This document shows, piece by piece, positions 7,934 through 16,842 of a stretch of 64,000 nucleotides of DNA; the first letter of the stretch is position 1, and every line of letters starts with the position of its first letter. The notes under the pieces were generated by a model, which was given only the letters and a program-made list of their open reading frames with translations, had not been told where the DNA came from and searched no databases. A program made the position numbers and the translations under genes. Origin of the DNA: Costertonia aggregata (lineage in GTDB: Bacteria > Bacteroidota > Bacteroidia > Flavobacteriales > Flavobacteriaceae); the NCBI RefSeq assembly GCF_013402795.1, contig NZ_CP058595.1, positions 717,501 to 781,500 of the forward strand. Reading direction: 5' to 3'.

Positions 7934-9952
7934 CTATATTTTACTCAAAACTACTTTTTCGGTTTCTTTTTCCACTATTTTTTTATAAAATTCTTTCAGG
8001 GAAGCATACCCATGTACTGGAATCACAGCTTGGTTAAGTTTAGTGTCTACGACAACCTGAAGCATATTGGTTTTCTCTATAATTTGGTACGTAAACATCC
8101 CCATATTTTCAGGAAGCATAACTTTTGTGTTTTCTGGCATGGAACTTACCTTATACCCTACTGGAATTTTGATGTTCACCGTGTATTTTTCCTCCCACGG
8201 AAAAACAAAATCAATTGGATAATTTCTTTCCTCCAATTTAAAAGGGTTTTCATTTTCGGTATGGAAAAAAAGTGGAGAAAAGAATATTTTTTCTCCAATA
8301 ACATCGGCTTGAGACTCTACATAAAAATCAAAAGTCTCGATTATAGATTTCCCCAAGACTTCCTTGTTGTCAATTGCATAATTAGAAATTTCCATACCAT
8401 TATTGCGATTTTCCTTTTTTTCCAAATAACTGTCCTCACTGATATCTTTATTATTATTTCTAAAGAGATATGCATTATAAAATGTAAGTATTTCTCTTTG
8501 CTTACCTTCCAGATTTCCATTATCCTTTAAAGTAACGCTCATAGCGGTAATTCTTTTCGAGGGCTTTTTGGGAACTAATGGTACAATTAATGATGAACCG
8601 TCTTCATCGATAACCCGCCCAGACCAATTTATGGTCCTAATCGGTAATAAATTAGGTTCGGTGTATTTGTTGCAAGCATCCAACAACATGTTTTTGCCAT
8701 TATATTCTACCATAGCCAAAACATAGTTGAAACCCTCTCTTGTGGGGAAAAGTGGCACCCCATTATCACGTGTGCTCGTTAGTACAGGGTTAGCCTTAAA
8801 TCCTGCTTCTTTTAGCATTGCTACCAGCATCAAATTAATATCCGCAGTACTTCCCGTTCTTTTTTTATATGCTTCTTTAACACCTTCATCGGTATACTTT
8901 CCGATATAACCGTTCCAATTCATATGGCTTTTCACATAAGAGAATATTGCGTTTATTTTCTCCCCGTTATCCGAATATTGTGCTAAAACAGTTTCCAAAT
9001 CATCTTTGAAATATTTAGTTGTATGTAGTTGTTTCCCGAAATTATCACTATCGTATATAGTTTTTACAACCTTCTCCCAATTGGTTGTATAACTTTTTCC
9101 GCTACTATTTGGGAATTTCACATATTGTATCTCGTAATTAATACTTGACCTATAATTGTTCATGTTATTTACATAAGGCTCGTCTTTTAACGCAGGTACA
9201 TCAACCATTAGGATTTCTGTAACATTCTCGGTATAATCTATACTATTCGAACTGAACGAACTAGTAGTGGCTCCAAACCCATTTTGTTCCCTTGATTTGG
9301 TTTGAAAATTTATCTTTCCCTGTTTAATGCTATTTTTTGGCATTACAGATAGATAACCTTTCATATTGGTCTTAAATGAATAATATTCAGGAATTACAAT
9401 TCTAATTTCTTGTTTTGATATTGGAATATCGTATTGTAAAACAATCTCGTCGATAGAATACGAAAATGGAGATACAATTTTGTATTGATATTCAATCACG
9501 CTACCTTCTTTTACATTGGGCATTGTAAACTTTTCCTCTTTGTAATATTTGGAGGTTTTTTCACTAAAAGCATCAGAGCTTTTTAGTTTGGATTTAACAA
9601 TTTCATTACCTTCCCAATTATATGTATATGCCTTTAACCCAGAAAAAGATTCATTATCCTTATTCGATAGATAAAGCTTTTCCTCAACTGTGGCATAGTC
9701 AAACCCATTTTTATCATAGATTTTTACACGCTCATGTATTTCGGTGATTATTTGAAACCCTGATGATTTCACGTAATCATATGAAACGGAAACATTTCTA
9801 TATAAAACTGCTGCTACAGCAGAGGAATCTTTTTTATAAAACTTCTCAAGAAGTTCTTCTTTTGATACTTTTCCAAATTTGTGATTTTGCCCAACCACTA
9901 AAAAGGTAAAGAATAAAAAAGGCATATATAAAATTTCTTTATATTTCATCAT
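7934..9952 (-). CDS. DUF3857 / transglutaminase-like secreted protein
   Basis: A 672-residue exported protein. It has an N-terminal signal (YMPFLFFTFLVVGQ), an N-terminal DUF3857 beta domain (about 50-260) and a central transglutaminase-like region. The central region is around NAIFSYVKSHMNWNGYIG, followed by RTGSTADINLMLVAMLKEAG and YVLAMVEYNGKNMLLDACNKY. In the usual transglutaminase Cys-His-Asp pattern the Cys position here reads GSTADINL. The active-site Cys therefore appears to be missing and the domain is probably not a peptidase. The His position is also not clear. Function is unknown in the family; periplasmic or surface location is inferred from the signal. It is paired with a second DUF3857 gene 37 bases upstream. 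The paralogues have diverged strongly. Confidence 0.75.
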   Translation of the reverse strand: MMKYKEILYMPFLFFTFLVVGQNHKFGKVSKEELLEKFYKKDSSAVAAVLYRNVSVSYDYVKSSGFQIITEIHERVKIYDKNGFDYATVEEKLYLSNKDNESFSGLKAYTYNWEGNEIVKSKLKSSDAFSEKTSKYYKEEKFTMPNVKEGSVIEYQYKIVSPFSYSIDEIVLQYDIPISKQEIRIVIPEYYSFKTNMKGYLSVMPKNSIKQGKINFQTKSREQNGFGATTSSFSSNSIDYTENVTEILMVDVPALKDEPYVNNMNNYRSSINYEIQYVKFPNSSGKSYTTNWEKVVKTIYDSDNFGKQLHTTKYFKDDLETVLAQYSDNGEKINAIFSYVKSHMNWNGYIGKYTDEGVKEAYKKRTGSTADINLMLVAMLKEAGFKANPVLTSTRDNGVPLFPTREGFNYVLAMVEYNGKNMLLDACNKYTEPNLLPIRTINWSGRVIDEDGSSLIVPLVPKKPSKRITAMSVTLKDNGNLEGKQREILTFYNAYLFRNNNKDISEDSYLEKKENRNNGMEISNYAIDNKEVLGKSIIETFDFYVESQADVIGEKIFFSPLFFHTENENPFKLEERNYPIDFVFPWEEKYTVNIKIPVGYKVSSMPENTKVMLPENMGMFTYQIIEKTNMLQVVVDTKLNQAVIPVHGYASLKEFYKKIVEKETEKVVLSKI

Positions 9953-9989
9953 AACTATATTCTCGTTTTTTGGTTTTACAGATAATTTT

Positions 9990-11906
9990 TTACTCCTGTT
10001 TTTTTATAAGAACAATCTTTGCAGCGTCATTGTTTGCAGTTTCCTTTCTAAAACTTCTATAGGCACTATACTTTTCTTTTTCATAATACCCTTCTTTAAT
10101 AAAAAGACTTCTGGTATATTTTATATTGCTTCCTTTTTCATTGTACTTAAATTTGATTTTATAAGTTCCAAATTCACTTTCAATAGTTTTATTATTCGGA
10201 ATGGCCTCTATCATGTATCCTTTCGGGATATTAATTGAAAACTCATCCTCGTCCAGATAGCCTCGCTGTATCTCTAAAGGCAATTGCCTACTTCTATACC
10301 TATTGGGAACAAAACTATTTTCATCAAAAGCATTTGCAACAAATAGAATTCTATCGCCACTTTTTGAGGCATAGCCATTAGCTTTCACAGAAACTTTCTC
10401 TGCAAATATTATATTCTCTTTATCATTTTTTAAGTCGTGCGAAAGCACAATTAGGTTATTAATATTGTCCCAATAATTTTTATAATGCGTCGTAATATCT
10501 TTTACAGATTGGTTCTCTAAAGAAAATCTGTTATCATACTGAATCCCTTTGGTTTTGATTATTATCTCTCCAGAAATATCGCCATTTTCATTAATAGAAT
10601 AATCGGCCGTAGTTTTTTGATGGTTTTCCTTGTTCAAATATGAGGAGGTAGTAACAATTTCACCGTTGTCAGGTTTTATGACCAATACTTTTCTACCATC
10701 TGTAAAGTCACCTAAAAAGCCAAATGGGTGTATTTGTGAGGTACAATCAATCCAGTAATATTGTTCGTTATACGGTATAGCTAAAATTACATGGTTGCCC
10801 TGTGCTAAATCGGCAAAATCCTCTTCAAAATCAACCTTAGCCTTTCCAGCTTCCACATGGGTATAATAAGAAGTTACCCCTGCAATTTCCAAAAGAGCTT
10901 TTGTATAATTGGACAAGCCTTTACAATCCCCATACTTTAGGTCATCAACTTCAATGGCATTTGATGGCTGTATGCCGCCAATACCTACTTGTACACTTAT
11001 ATATCTTGTGTTATTCTGCACATAGCGATAAATTAACTTGGCTTTTTCCAAATCATCCTCAACACCATTCACTAGAGACTTTATTTTCATCTTTGTCGCT
11101 TCCGATACGGCATTGCGCCCCATAAGTAAATTAGTGCTCATCCATGTTCCCAAATCTTTCCAATTAGAGACGTGGCCATTGTATCCTTCATAATGAAAAT
11201 TTACCGCCCTTACCATCAGTTTTGGAGCTATTTTATTGAAAGGCGGGGATAATGCCTCCTGTTTTATAGCTTTAATATTGAATGCTTCGTAAGATATTTG
11301 ATTCGGTAATTCATTCTTGGAAAAATCCATTGTCCCAAAATTCTTCTCTTTGAATTCAGGCTTTTGATCATACTCGTTATAGGTGATAGAATATATACTT
11401 TTCTCTGTACTCACCAAAAAGCCATCTAAAAAATACCAATTGGGAATATTACTAGTATTTTTCGTTACGATTTCATATTCAAACTCAATCGTATATGGAT
11501 AGGCTATTGGCGTATGCTCTAAATACATTATCCTGGAATCGGAATATAATGTTCCACCATCCACAGCACTTACATCAGTAAAATCCTTTCTTTTTATTAG
11601 ATTGATTTCGTTGCCTCTGGCATCGTATATAATTGCTATGGCATTCCTGACCTTTGTACTATTGTTATATCCTAAAGATGCACCAGCATGCTTATTTCCG
11701 AGTTTATTGAGTACGGTCACGACTCTTTTCGAAGAAATTTTCATCTCTTTCATCGAAAGAAGTTCTACGCGCATTTCATTTAGCCTTACTACCGCGTTGG
11801 CACCCTGTACCATGTCTTTACCAATTGTAGATACTGAATAAATTGAATTTTGTGAAGTAGAAATAATGCTAAAAAATAGCATGAAAAATAAGAATGTAAA
11901 TCGCAT
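9990..11906 (-). CDS. DUF3857 / transglutaminase-like secreted protein with Cys-containing core
   Basis: A protein of about 638 residues. I start it at MRFTFLFFMLFF because that gives a normal signal peptide; an ATG 16 codons upstream adds a non-signal extension. It has an N-terminal DUF3857 domain and a transglutaminase core at about 270-400: YRYVQNNTRYISVQVGIGG, then KYGDCKGLSNYTKALLEIAG with the expected nucleophilic Cys. GNHVILAIPYNEQYYWIDCT then supplies a His/Asp-type segment. Unlike its neighbour downstream it keeps the Cys in the YGDCKG motif. It is presumably a periplasmic peptidase or amidase-like protein of unknown substrate. It is tandem with the neighbouring DUF3857 gene, likely one transcript. 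Confidence 0.78.
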   Translation of the reverse strand: MRFTFLFFMLFFSIISTSQNSIYSVSTIGKDMVQGANAVVRLNEMRVELLSMKEMKISSKRVVTVLNKLGNKHAGASLGYNNSTKVRNAIAIIYDARGNEINLIKRKDFTDVSAVDGGTLYSDSRIMYLEHTPIAYPYTIEFEYEIVTKNTSNIPNWYFLDGFLVSTEKSIYSITYNEYDQKPEFKEKNFGTMDFSKNELPNQISYEAFNIKAIKQEALSPPFNKIAPKLMVRAVNFHYEGYNGHVSNWKDLGTWMSTNLLMGRNAVSEATKMKIKSLVNGVEDDLEKAKLIYRYVQNNTRYISVQVGIGGIQPSNAIEVDDLKYGDCKGLSNYTKALLEIAGVTSYYTHVEAGKAKVDFEEDFADLAQGNHVILAIPYNEQYYWIDCTSQIHPFGFLGDFTDGRKVLVIKPDNGEIVTTSSYLNKENHQKTTADYSINENGDISGEIIIKTKGIQYDNRFSLENQSVKDITTHYKNYWDNINNLIVLSHDLKNDKENIIFAEKVSVKANGYASKSGDRILFVANAFDENSFVPNRYRSRQLPLEIQRGYLDEDEFSINIPKGYMIEAIPNNKTIESEFGTYKIKFKYNEKGSNIKYTRSLFIKEGYYEKEKYSAYRSFRKETANNDAAKIVLIKKQE

Positions 11907-11986
11907 TGGTTTGGTTTGGCTGGCAAAATTTAAGGTAAAAATCCTACATAACACCTAAAACCGATGCAAAAAATCGATGTATTGCT

Positions 11987-12439
11987 TTATTCTTTGTTCT
12001 TGGTATCTATGAGTATGGTAACCGGACCATCGTTGAGCAGGTCTACTTTCATGTCGGCGCCAAAAATTCCTGTGCCGACTTTTTTGCCCAAATCGGTTTC
12101 CACCTGTTTTATAAATGCTTCGTATAACGGAACTGCAATATGTGGTTTGGCCGCTTTAATGTACGAAGGTCGGTTTCCTTTTTTGGTCGCGGCATGCAAC
12201 GTAAATTGGCTAACCACGATGATATCACCACCTGTGTTCAACAAAGATTCATTCATAAGACCTTCCCCGTCATCAAAAATACGAAGGTTTACGATTTTTT
12301 TGGACAACCATTCAACATCTTCCGGATCATCGCTTGCTTCTATCCCCAAGAGAACCAAGACCCCTTCACCCATTTGGGAAATTACTTCTGAATCTACTTT
12401 TACGCTAGCTCTAGCCACTCTTTGGATTACCGCTCTCAT
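11987..12439 (-). CDS. dtd: D-aminoacyl-tRNA deacylase
   Basis: A 150-residue protein of normal family length. It begins MRAVIQRVARASVKVDSE and carries both active-site signatures: SQFTLHAATKKGNRPSY near residue 77-93 (SQFTL motif) and NDGPVTILID near the C-terminus (the cross-subunit Gly-Pro motif). It removes D-amino acids mistakenly attached to tRNA and acts as a homodimer in the cytoplasm. Its ATG overlaps the stop codon of rsgA by 4 bases, showing translational coupling. Confidence 0.95.
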   Translation of the reverse strand: MRAVIQRVARASVKVDSEVISQMGEGVLVLLGIEASDDPEDVEWLSKKIVNLRIFDDGEGLMNESLLNTGGDIIVVSQFTLHAATKKGNRPSYIKAAKPHIAVPLYEAFIKQVETDLGKKVGTGIFGADMKVDLLNDGPVTILIDTKNKE

Positions 12440-13389
12440 TTTTTTTCGCCATATAGGTCGATCCTGTAATTTTCATCTTCACCCGTTATCATTTGCACAT
12501 AGCTCCTGTAACGGCTCCATGAGACCTTATTATCTTCCAAAGCATCTTTTACCGCACATTTAGGTTCGTCCAAATGCATGCAGTTGTTGAATTTGCAATG
12601 TTCTTTTAATTCGAAGAATTCCGGAAAATAATCCCCTATTTCCGAAGGTTGCATATCTACAATACCAAAACCTTTTATGCCAGGTGTATCAATTATTCTG
12701 CCATCAAAATCCAAATCGAACATTTCCGCAAATGTGGTCGTGTGCTGCCCTTGCAGGTGTTGCTGTGATATTTCAGCGGTCTTTAATGTCAGGTTAGGGT
12801 CTATCGCATTTATCAAAGTTGATTTGCCTACGCCAGAATGGCCCGCGAACATACTGGTCTTTTTTAGCATAAGCTCTTTGACCTTGTTTACATTTTTCCC
12901 TGTTTTTGCCGATATGCCGATACAGGTATATCCTATTTTTCTATATAAGGCGGCGAGGTATTTTATCTCGGTCAATTCATCATCATTATAAACATCTATT
13001 TTATTAAAAAGTAATACAGCTGGTATGTGATAGGCCTCGGCGGTAACCAAAAATCGATCGATAAAAATACTGTAAGTAACAGGGTTGTTCAAGGTTACCA
13101 AAAGAAAAACCTGATCTAAATTTGCCGCTATTATATGAGTTTGTTTGGAAAGATTTACGGACTTACGGATGATATAGTTCTTTCTATCTACTATATCGGA
13201 TATGACACCCAAGGTTTCATCTCCCGTATTTTCAAGCTCAAATACAACAACGTCCCCCACGGCAACCGGATTAGTACTTTTTATACCTTTAATACGTAGT
13301 TTTCCCTTTATTCTACACTCGTAAAAAACACCTTTATCTGTCTTTACATTGTACCAACTGCCAGTGGATTTATATACGGTTCCTATCAT
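12436..13389 (-). CDS. rsgA: ribosome small-subunit-dependent GTPase A
   Basis: A 317-residue circularly permuted GTPase. An N-terminal OB fold (about 1-65, starting MIGTVYKSTGSWYNV) precedes the G motifs in order G4 (NKIDVYN), G1 (AGHSGVGKSTLINAI) and G3 (IDTPGIKGFG). A C-terminal zinc knuckle contains HCKFNNCMHLDEPKC. This order is diagnostic for RsgA (YjeQ). The protein binds the 30S subunit and helps its late maturation. It overlaps dtd by 4 bases. The divergent gene at 13589 begins about 200 bases away. Confidence 0.95.
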   Translation of the reverse strand: MIGTVYKSTGSWYNVKTDKGVFYECRIKGKLRIKGIKSTNPVAVGDVVVFELENTGDETLGVISDIVDRKNYIIRKSVNLSKQTHIIAANLDQVFLLVTLNNPVTYSIFIDRFLVTAEAYHIPAVLLFNKIDVYNDDELTEIKYLAALYRKIGYTCIGISAKTGKNVNKVKELMLKKTSMFAGHSGVGKSTLINAIDPNLTLKTAEISQQHLQGQHTTTFAEMFDLDFDGRIIDTPGIKGFGIVDMQPSEIGDYFPEFFELKEHCKFNNCMHLDEPKCAVKDALEDNKVSWSRYRSYVQMITGEDENYRIDLYGEKK

Positions 13390-13588
13390 TTTTTAGACCT
13401 GTCATCAATAATTACAAAATAACAGCTTTTTTAAAGGAATACTATTCTTTTCTAAGTCTTTCAATACGATATGGTACAATAAACCGTATTTAAATGTAAC
13501 AAAATTTGAAAAGAACCGTTTTAACAATTATATTGCTTTTTTAACATTTTAATCATTACTTAATAAATCTTAAATTAAATCATCACCA

Positions 13589-14026
13589 ATGAAAAAAGTA
13601 TTCCTAATTGCCAGCCTATTTGCATTGTTTGCATTTGACGCAAACGCACAACAGTTTAAAGTTATCACCAGTGTAGAGTCCATAGTACCTAACGGTTTGG
13701 GACGATCCAGAATCATAAGTGCCAACGAAGAAAAAGATTACACCGAATATACCTCTACCCAAACCGAAGATGACAATACCCGAAACAAATCCAAAAGAGG
13801 AGAAATTCGTGTAAAAGCCTTTGATGAAACCAAATTATTGAACTTCTTTAATATTGGTGGTATCCGTTTTCAGAATATTGCGGCCAATGATGCCCTTATC
13901 ACCTCTAAAATAAACGCCATGGTCGCCGAAGGTTGGGAACTGGCTTTTGTAACCAGTGCTGTTGAAAGTGCCGGTAAGGGAGATAACCAAGGTATTTTCA
14001 TTACCCGATATATCTTTAAAAGATAG
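13589..14026 (+). CDS. small secreted protein of unknown function
   Basis: A 145-residue protein with a clear signal peptide (MKKVFLIASLFALFAFDANAQ, cleavage after about residue 20). The mature part has a polar, Thr/Glu/Lys-rich middle (EEKDYTEYTSTQTEDDN) and a C-terminal alpha/beta segment with INAMVAEGWELAFVTSAVES and GIFITRYIFKR. The phrase NAMVAEGWELAFVTSA resembles the core of DUF4177-like small proteins (KLNELGKEGWELV...), but that is a weak match. It is a single-gene transcript ending in a strong bidirectional terminator. I do not recognise a named family. Confidence 0.65.
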   Translation: MKKVFLIASLFALFAFDANAQQFKVITSVESIVPNGLGRSRIISANEEKDYTEYTSTQTEDDNTRNKSKRGEIRVKAFDETKLLNFFNIGGIRFQNIAANDALITSKINAMVAEGWELAFVTSAVESAGKGDNQGIFITRYIFKR

Positions 14027-14043
14027 GTAGTAAATAGTATACC

Positions 14044-14080
14044 ATAAGAAAGCCCGGTGTTAAACACCGGGCTTTCTTAT
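14044..14080. terminator. bidirectional terminator between convergent genes
   Basis: A perfect palindrome with 18-base arms (14044-14061 and 14063-14080) around one central base. The GC core is AAGCCCGGTG and A/T runs lie outside it. It sits between the stop of the small secreted gene (+) and the stop of the head-GIN gene (-), so it can end both transcripts. Confidence 0.9.
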
Positions 14081-14101
14081 TTTGGGTCGTAATGCGATTA
14101 T

Positions 14102-14776
14102 CTAATCCTTCATGTATATTCGCCCACCTGCAAAGGTTCTTTTATTGACTTCTTTAGGATTGCCATAAACATACACGTCACCACCTGCTTTTACCTTAAT
14201 ATCTATTTTATCGGAAGCATGTACTTCAGCTTCGCCGGCAGCCGTGATTTTTACGCTAGACACAGCGGATTTCAAATCCCTACCTTCGAATATACCACCC
14301 GTATTCAGCACTATATTTTGGCGTTTTGCCAAACCGGAAACTTCAAGGATGCCGCCCGTTACCGCTCTCATATCCACGTTATCTACATTTAGCCCAGCTT
14401 TTATCCTCGCCCCTTCTTGCGCTCGCAACTCAATATAATCCTGCTCCATAAGTGCATTACAGGTTATTTGCGCCCCTTCGTTTGCATCAATGATATCCAA
14501 TTGTGTGTAATATACCTCTATAAAAGTATCTTCTCCCGTAAATTTTTTCTCAAGTTCCATACGTAGTTTCAACACACCATTTTTATTCACGAATTTGATA
14601 TCATCAACGTTTTCGCCCTTGATTAAGATTCGGTTTTCGTCAGATTTGATAAGGTTTACTTCAACAAGGTCAAATACCTTTACTTCGTTAAAATTACCTA
14701 CCTCTTTGTCAACAATGCGTTGAGCATTTACATTGACTGCTAAAATCGTTATAAAAAATACTATTGCTTTTTTCAT
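14102..14776 (-). CDS. head-GIN domain (DUF2807) secreted protein
   Basis: A 224-residue protein with a signal peptide (MKKAIVFFITILAVNVNAQ). A repetitive right-handed beta structure follows: VNLIKSDENRILIKGENVDD, then repeated short strands such as DMRAVTGGILEVSG and DLKSAVSSVKITAAGEAEVHA. This is the DUF2807/head-GIN pattern, common in Bacteroidota and thought to be an auto-transporter-adhesin-like extracellular or periplasmic fold. No enzymatic residues are known. A second, larger family member lies at 26124-26876. It is convergent with the preceding + strand gene. Confidence 0.8.
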   Translation of the reverse strand: MKKAIVFFITILAVNVNAQRIVDKEVGNFNEVKVFDLVEVNLIKSDENRILIKGENVDDIKFVNKNGVLKLRMELEKKFTGEDTFIEVYYTQLDIIDANEGAQITCNALMEQDYIELRAQEGARIKAGLNVDNVDMRAVTGGILEVSGLAKRQNIVLNTGGIFEGRDLKSAVSSVKITAAGEAEVHASDKIDIKVKAGGDVYVYGNPKEVNKRTFAGGRIYMKD

Positions 14777-14916
14777 TTTATCTCGTTTTTGATTTCTCTA
14801 AAGATAGATTCAAAATTGATTTGTTACAGTTTTTTCAACTTTTTAAAAAACAAACTGTTTATACTATTTTCTTTTGCTTGGCATATTGTTTGATACTAAA
14901 AGGATAAACCGACATC

Positions 14917-15600
14917 ATGTACAAAAACTACTTCTTTATCAGCTTTGGTCTCAGCTTTTTTCTGAGCATAGCACAAAACCAACTCACTGCCACCAATGAT
15001 ACAGCAAATACAATTGTACTTACAGAAGCCTCAAGCGAGGTTACCATCAATGATGTATGGGAAAACAAACTAAAAATAGGCATCTACACCTTGCAAGGTG
15101 ACTACATTAAAGAAATATACCCTAGTACGGTACAGGGTACAAGAAATAACGGGGCACTGCTATCAACAATTACATTTTGGATGGTTCCCTATACCAGTAA
15201 GGCATTTGTGCCCCACGCACGTTCGTCGAATACAGTAGAACAACAAGAATTTATTTTCAGTTTTCCGATAGGAAATCAAGATGTGATATCAAACAATTTG
15301 GATAACGAATGGTTTAGAACAGCATCTTCGCCCTATGAGTTCGTGCTATTGAGATTAAAAAGTAAAAAAGGACGAAACATACGACAGTTCACTACAAGCT
15401 CCGGAAGCTGGTTGGGCATACGCAATGGCATCGACCCGAAAAAAGTGGTACAGTTCTCTATTGAGCCACTAGAAAATAACATGTACCGCATTGTACCCTC
15501 AACCCGGTTAGTAGCTGGCGAGTATTGCTTTATATACCAAGGTGGCATTCCGAACAATAGCTTTGAGAACAAGTTGATTTTTGACTTTTCTATCAAATAA
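14917..15600 (+). CDS. secreted protein of unknown function
   Basis: A 227-residue protein with an N-terminal signal (YFFISFGLSFFLSIAQ). The mature chain is mostly beta strands and polar loops. It contains FTTSSGSWLGIRNGIDPKK near residue 155 and IVPSTRLVAGEYCFIYQGGIP near 190. The latter resembles the end of small beta-sandwich surface proteins in which a LxPGEYxF-like phrase is common. No known family was recognised. It is transcribed alone and convergent with the aromatic operon. The downstream hairpin at 15725-15751 mainly serves the opposite strand. Confidence 0.6.
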   Translation: MYKNYFFISFGLSFFLSIAQNQLTATNDTANTIVLTEASSEVTINDVWENKLKIGIYTLQGDYIKEIYPSTVQGTRNNGALLSTITFWMVPYTSKAFVPHARSSNTVEQQEFIFSFPIGNQDVISNNLDNEWFRTASSPYEFVLLRLKSKKGRNIRQFTTSSGSWLGIRNGIDPKKVVQFSIEPLENNMYRIVPSTRLVAGEYCFIYQGGIPNNSFENKLIFDFSIK

Positions 15601-15724
15601 ACAATCAAGAATCCAAATCTACGACCCAAGGAATAGAGTATCGTTACCTTGGTTCGAGTAATTTTAAAATTTGGGCACTATTTTGAATTGGACATGATTT
15701 TTATCAAAACAGCAAATACTTTGC

Positions 15725-15751
15725 ATAAAAAAACCCGATCGAAATCGGGTT
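15725..15751 (-). terminator. terminator of the Phe/Tyr biosynthesis operon
   Basis: On the minus strand an 8-bp stem (AACCCGAT with ATCGGGTT, 15732-15739 and 15744-15751) with a CGAA/TTCG loop is followed directly by a run of seven T. It lies 9 bases past the stop of the DAHP synthase-chorismate mutase gene, the last gene of the operon. Confidence 0.85.
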
Positions 15752-15759
15752 GTTTAAAT

Positions 15760-16842
15760 TTATGAGTTAATAACTTTCTCTTGATGATTGATGGATTCCT
15801 GGTGAATGGCCTTGAACATCTTAAGCACAAACTCCTCGCTAAGCCCTTTGGATTCACCTTCAAGAATCATGGCACCCAAAATCTGGTTCCATCTATTGGA
15901 CTGAAGCACGGCTACGTTCTTCTGCTTTTTGAGCTCTCCGATACTATCCGAGATTTTCATCCTTTTCCCCATGGTGTCTATCAATTGGGAATCAATAACA
16001 TCGATTTGTGCACGTAGGTTGCTCAACTTGCTATTGTATTCCGCTTCTTCGTCGGTTTCTTTGCGTATCCTTAAATCTTTCATAATCTGTACTAATTTTG
16101 CCGGGGTCACTTGCTGCGCGGCATCGCTCCACGCATTGTCCGGGTCAAAATGTGTTTCGATCATCAAACCGTCAAAATTCAAATCCAACGCGGTTTGCGA
16201 AACATCAAAAATCATATCCCTTTTCCCGGTAATGTGCGAAGGGTCGTTGATCAAGGGCAAGTCGGGAAATTTATTCTGGAACTCAATGGCCAATTGCCAT
16301 TCCGGAATATTTCTGTATTTTGTTTTCTCATAGGTAGAAAATCCTCTATGGATGGCTCCTAATTTTTTGATACCTGCCGTATGCAAGCGTTCTATACCTC
16401 CCAACCATAAGGCTAAATCGGGATTTACAGGATTTTTCACCAAAACAATTTTGTCTGTACCCTGCAAAGCATCGGCCAATTCTTGCATGATAAACGGACT
16501 AACCGTTGATCGTGCACCGATCCATAACAGATCAACATCATGCTCTAAGGCCAATTCCACATGGGCACGGTTGGCAACCTCGGTTGCGGTTTTTAAGCCG
16601 GTTTCCTGCTTTACTTTTTGCAACCATTTTAAACCCAAAGCACCTACGCCTTCAAAATTACCAGGGCGCGTTCTTGGCTTCCAGATTCCTGCACGGTAAT
16701 AGTTTACATCGGTATCTTTAAGTTCGTGTGCAATTTTCAGCACTTGTTCCTCGGTTTCGGCACTACATGGTCCTGCGATTACCAGGGGATGGTCCAATTT
16801 CATATCATCCAACCATGTTCTCATTTCTCTTGTATTCTCCAT
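15760..16842 (-). CDS. bifunctional DAHP synthase / chorismate mutase (type II)
   Basis: A 360-residue fusion. The N-terminal part (about 1-262) is a class-I DAHP synthase core: VIAGPCSAETEEQV, YRAGIWKPRTRPGNFEG and KNPVNPDLALWLGG, then AIHRGFSTYEKTKYRN, INDPSHITGKRD and MIETHFDPDNAWSDA. The C-terminal part (about 265-350) is an AroQ-type chorismate mutase helix bundle (LSNLRAQIDVIDSQLIDTMGKRMKISDSIGELK split across the domain). The fusion catalyses the first step of the shikimate pathway and the chorismate-to-prephenate branch step. Its start codon overlaps the stop of the prephenate dehydrogenase gene by one base, so it is the last cistron of a coupled operon. Confidence 0.92.
   Translation of the reverse strand: MENTREMRTWLDDMKLDHPLVIAGPCSAETEEQVLKIAHELKDTDVNYYRAGIWKPRTRPGNFEGVGALGLKWLQKVKQETGLKTATEVANRAHVELALEHDVDLLWIGARSTVSPFIMQELADALQGTDKIVLVKNPVNPDLALWLGGIERLHTAGIKKLGAIHRGFSTYEKTKYRNIPEWQLAIEFQNKFPDLPLINDPSHITGKRDMIFDVSQTALDLNFDGLMIETHFDPDNAWSDAAQQVTPAKLVQIMKDLRIRKETDEEAEYNSKLSNLRAQIDVIDSQLIDTMGKRMKISDSIGELKKQKNVAVLQSNRWNQILGAMILEGESKGLSEEFVLKMFKAIHQESINHQEKVINS

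Noticed and set aside
7934-9952. Active transglutaminase in the downstream DUF3857 protein
   Set aside because: The Cys position reads GSTADINL, so catalysis by the usual triad is unlikely.
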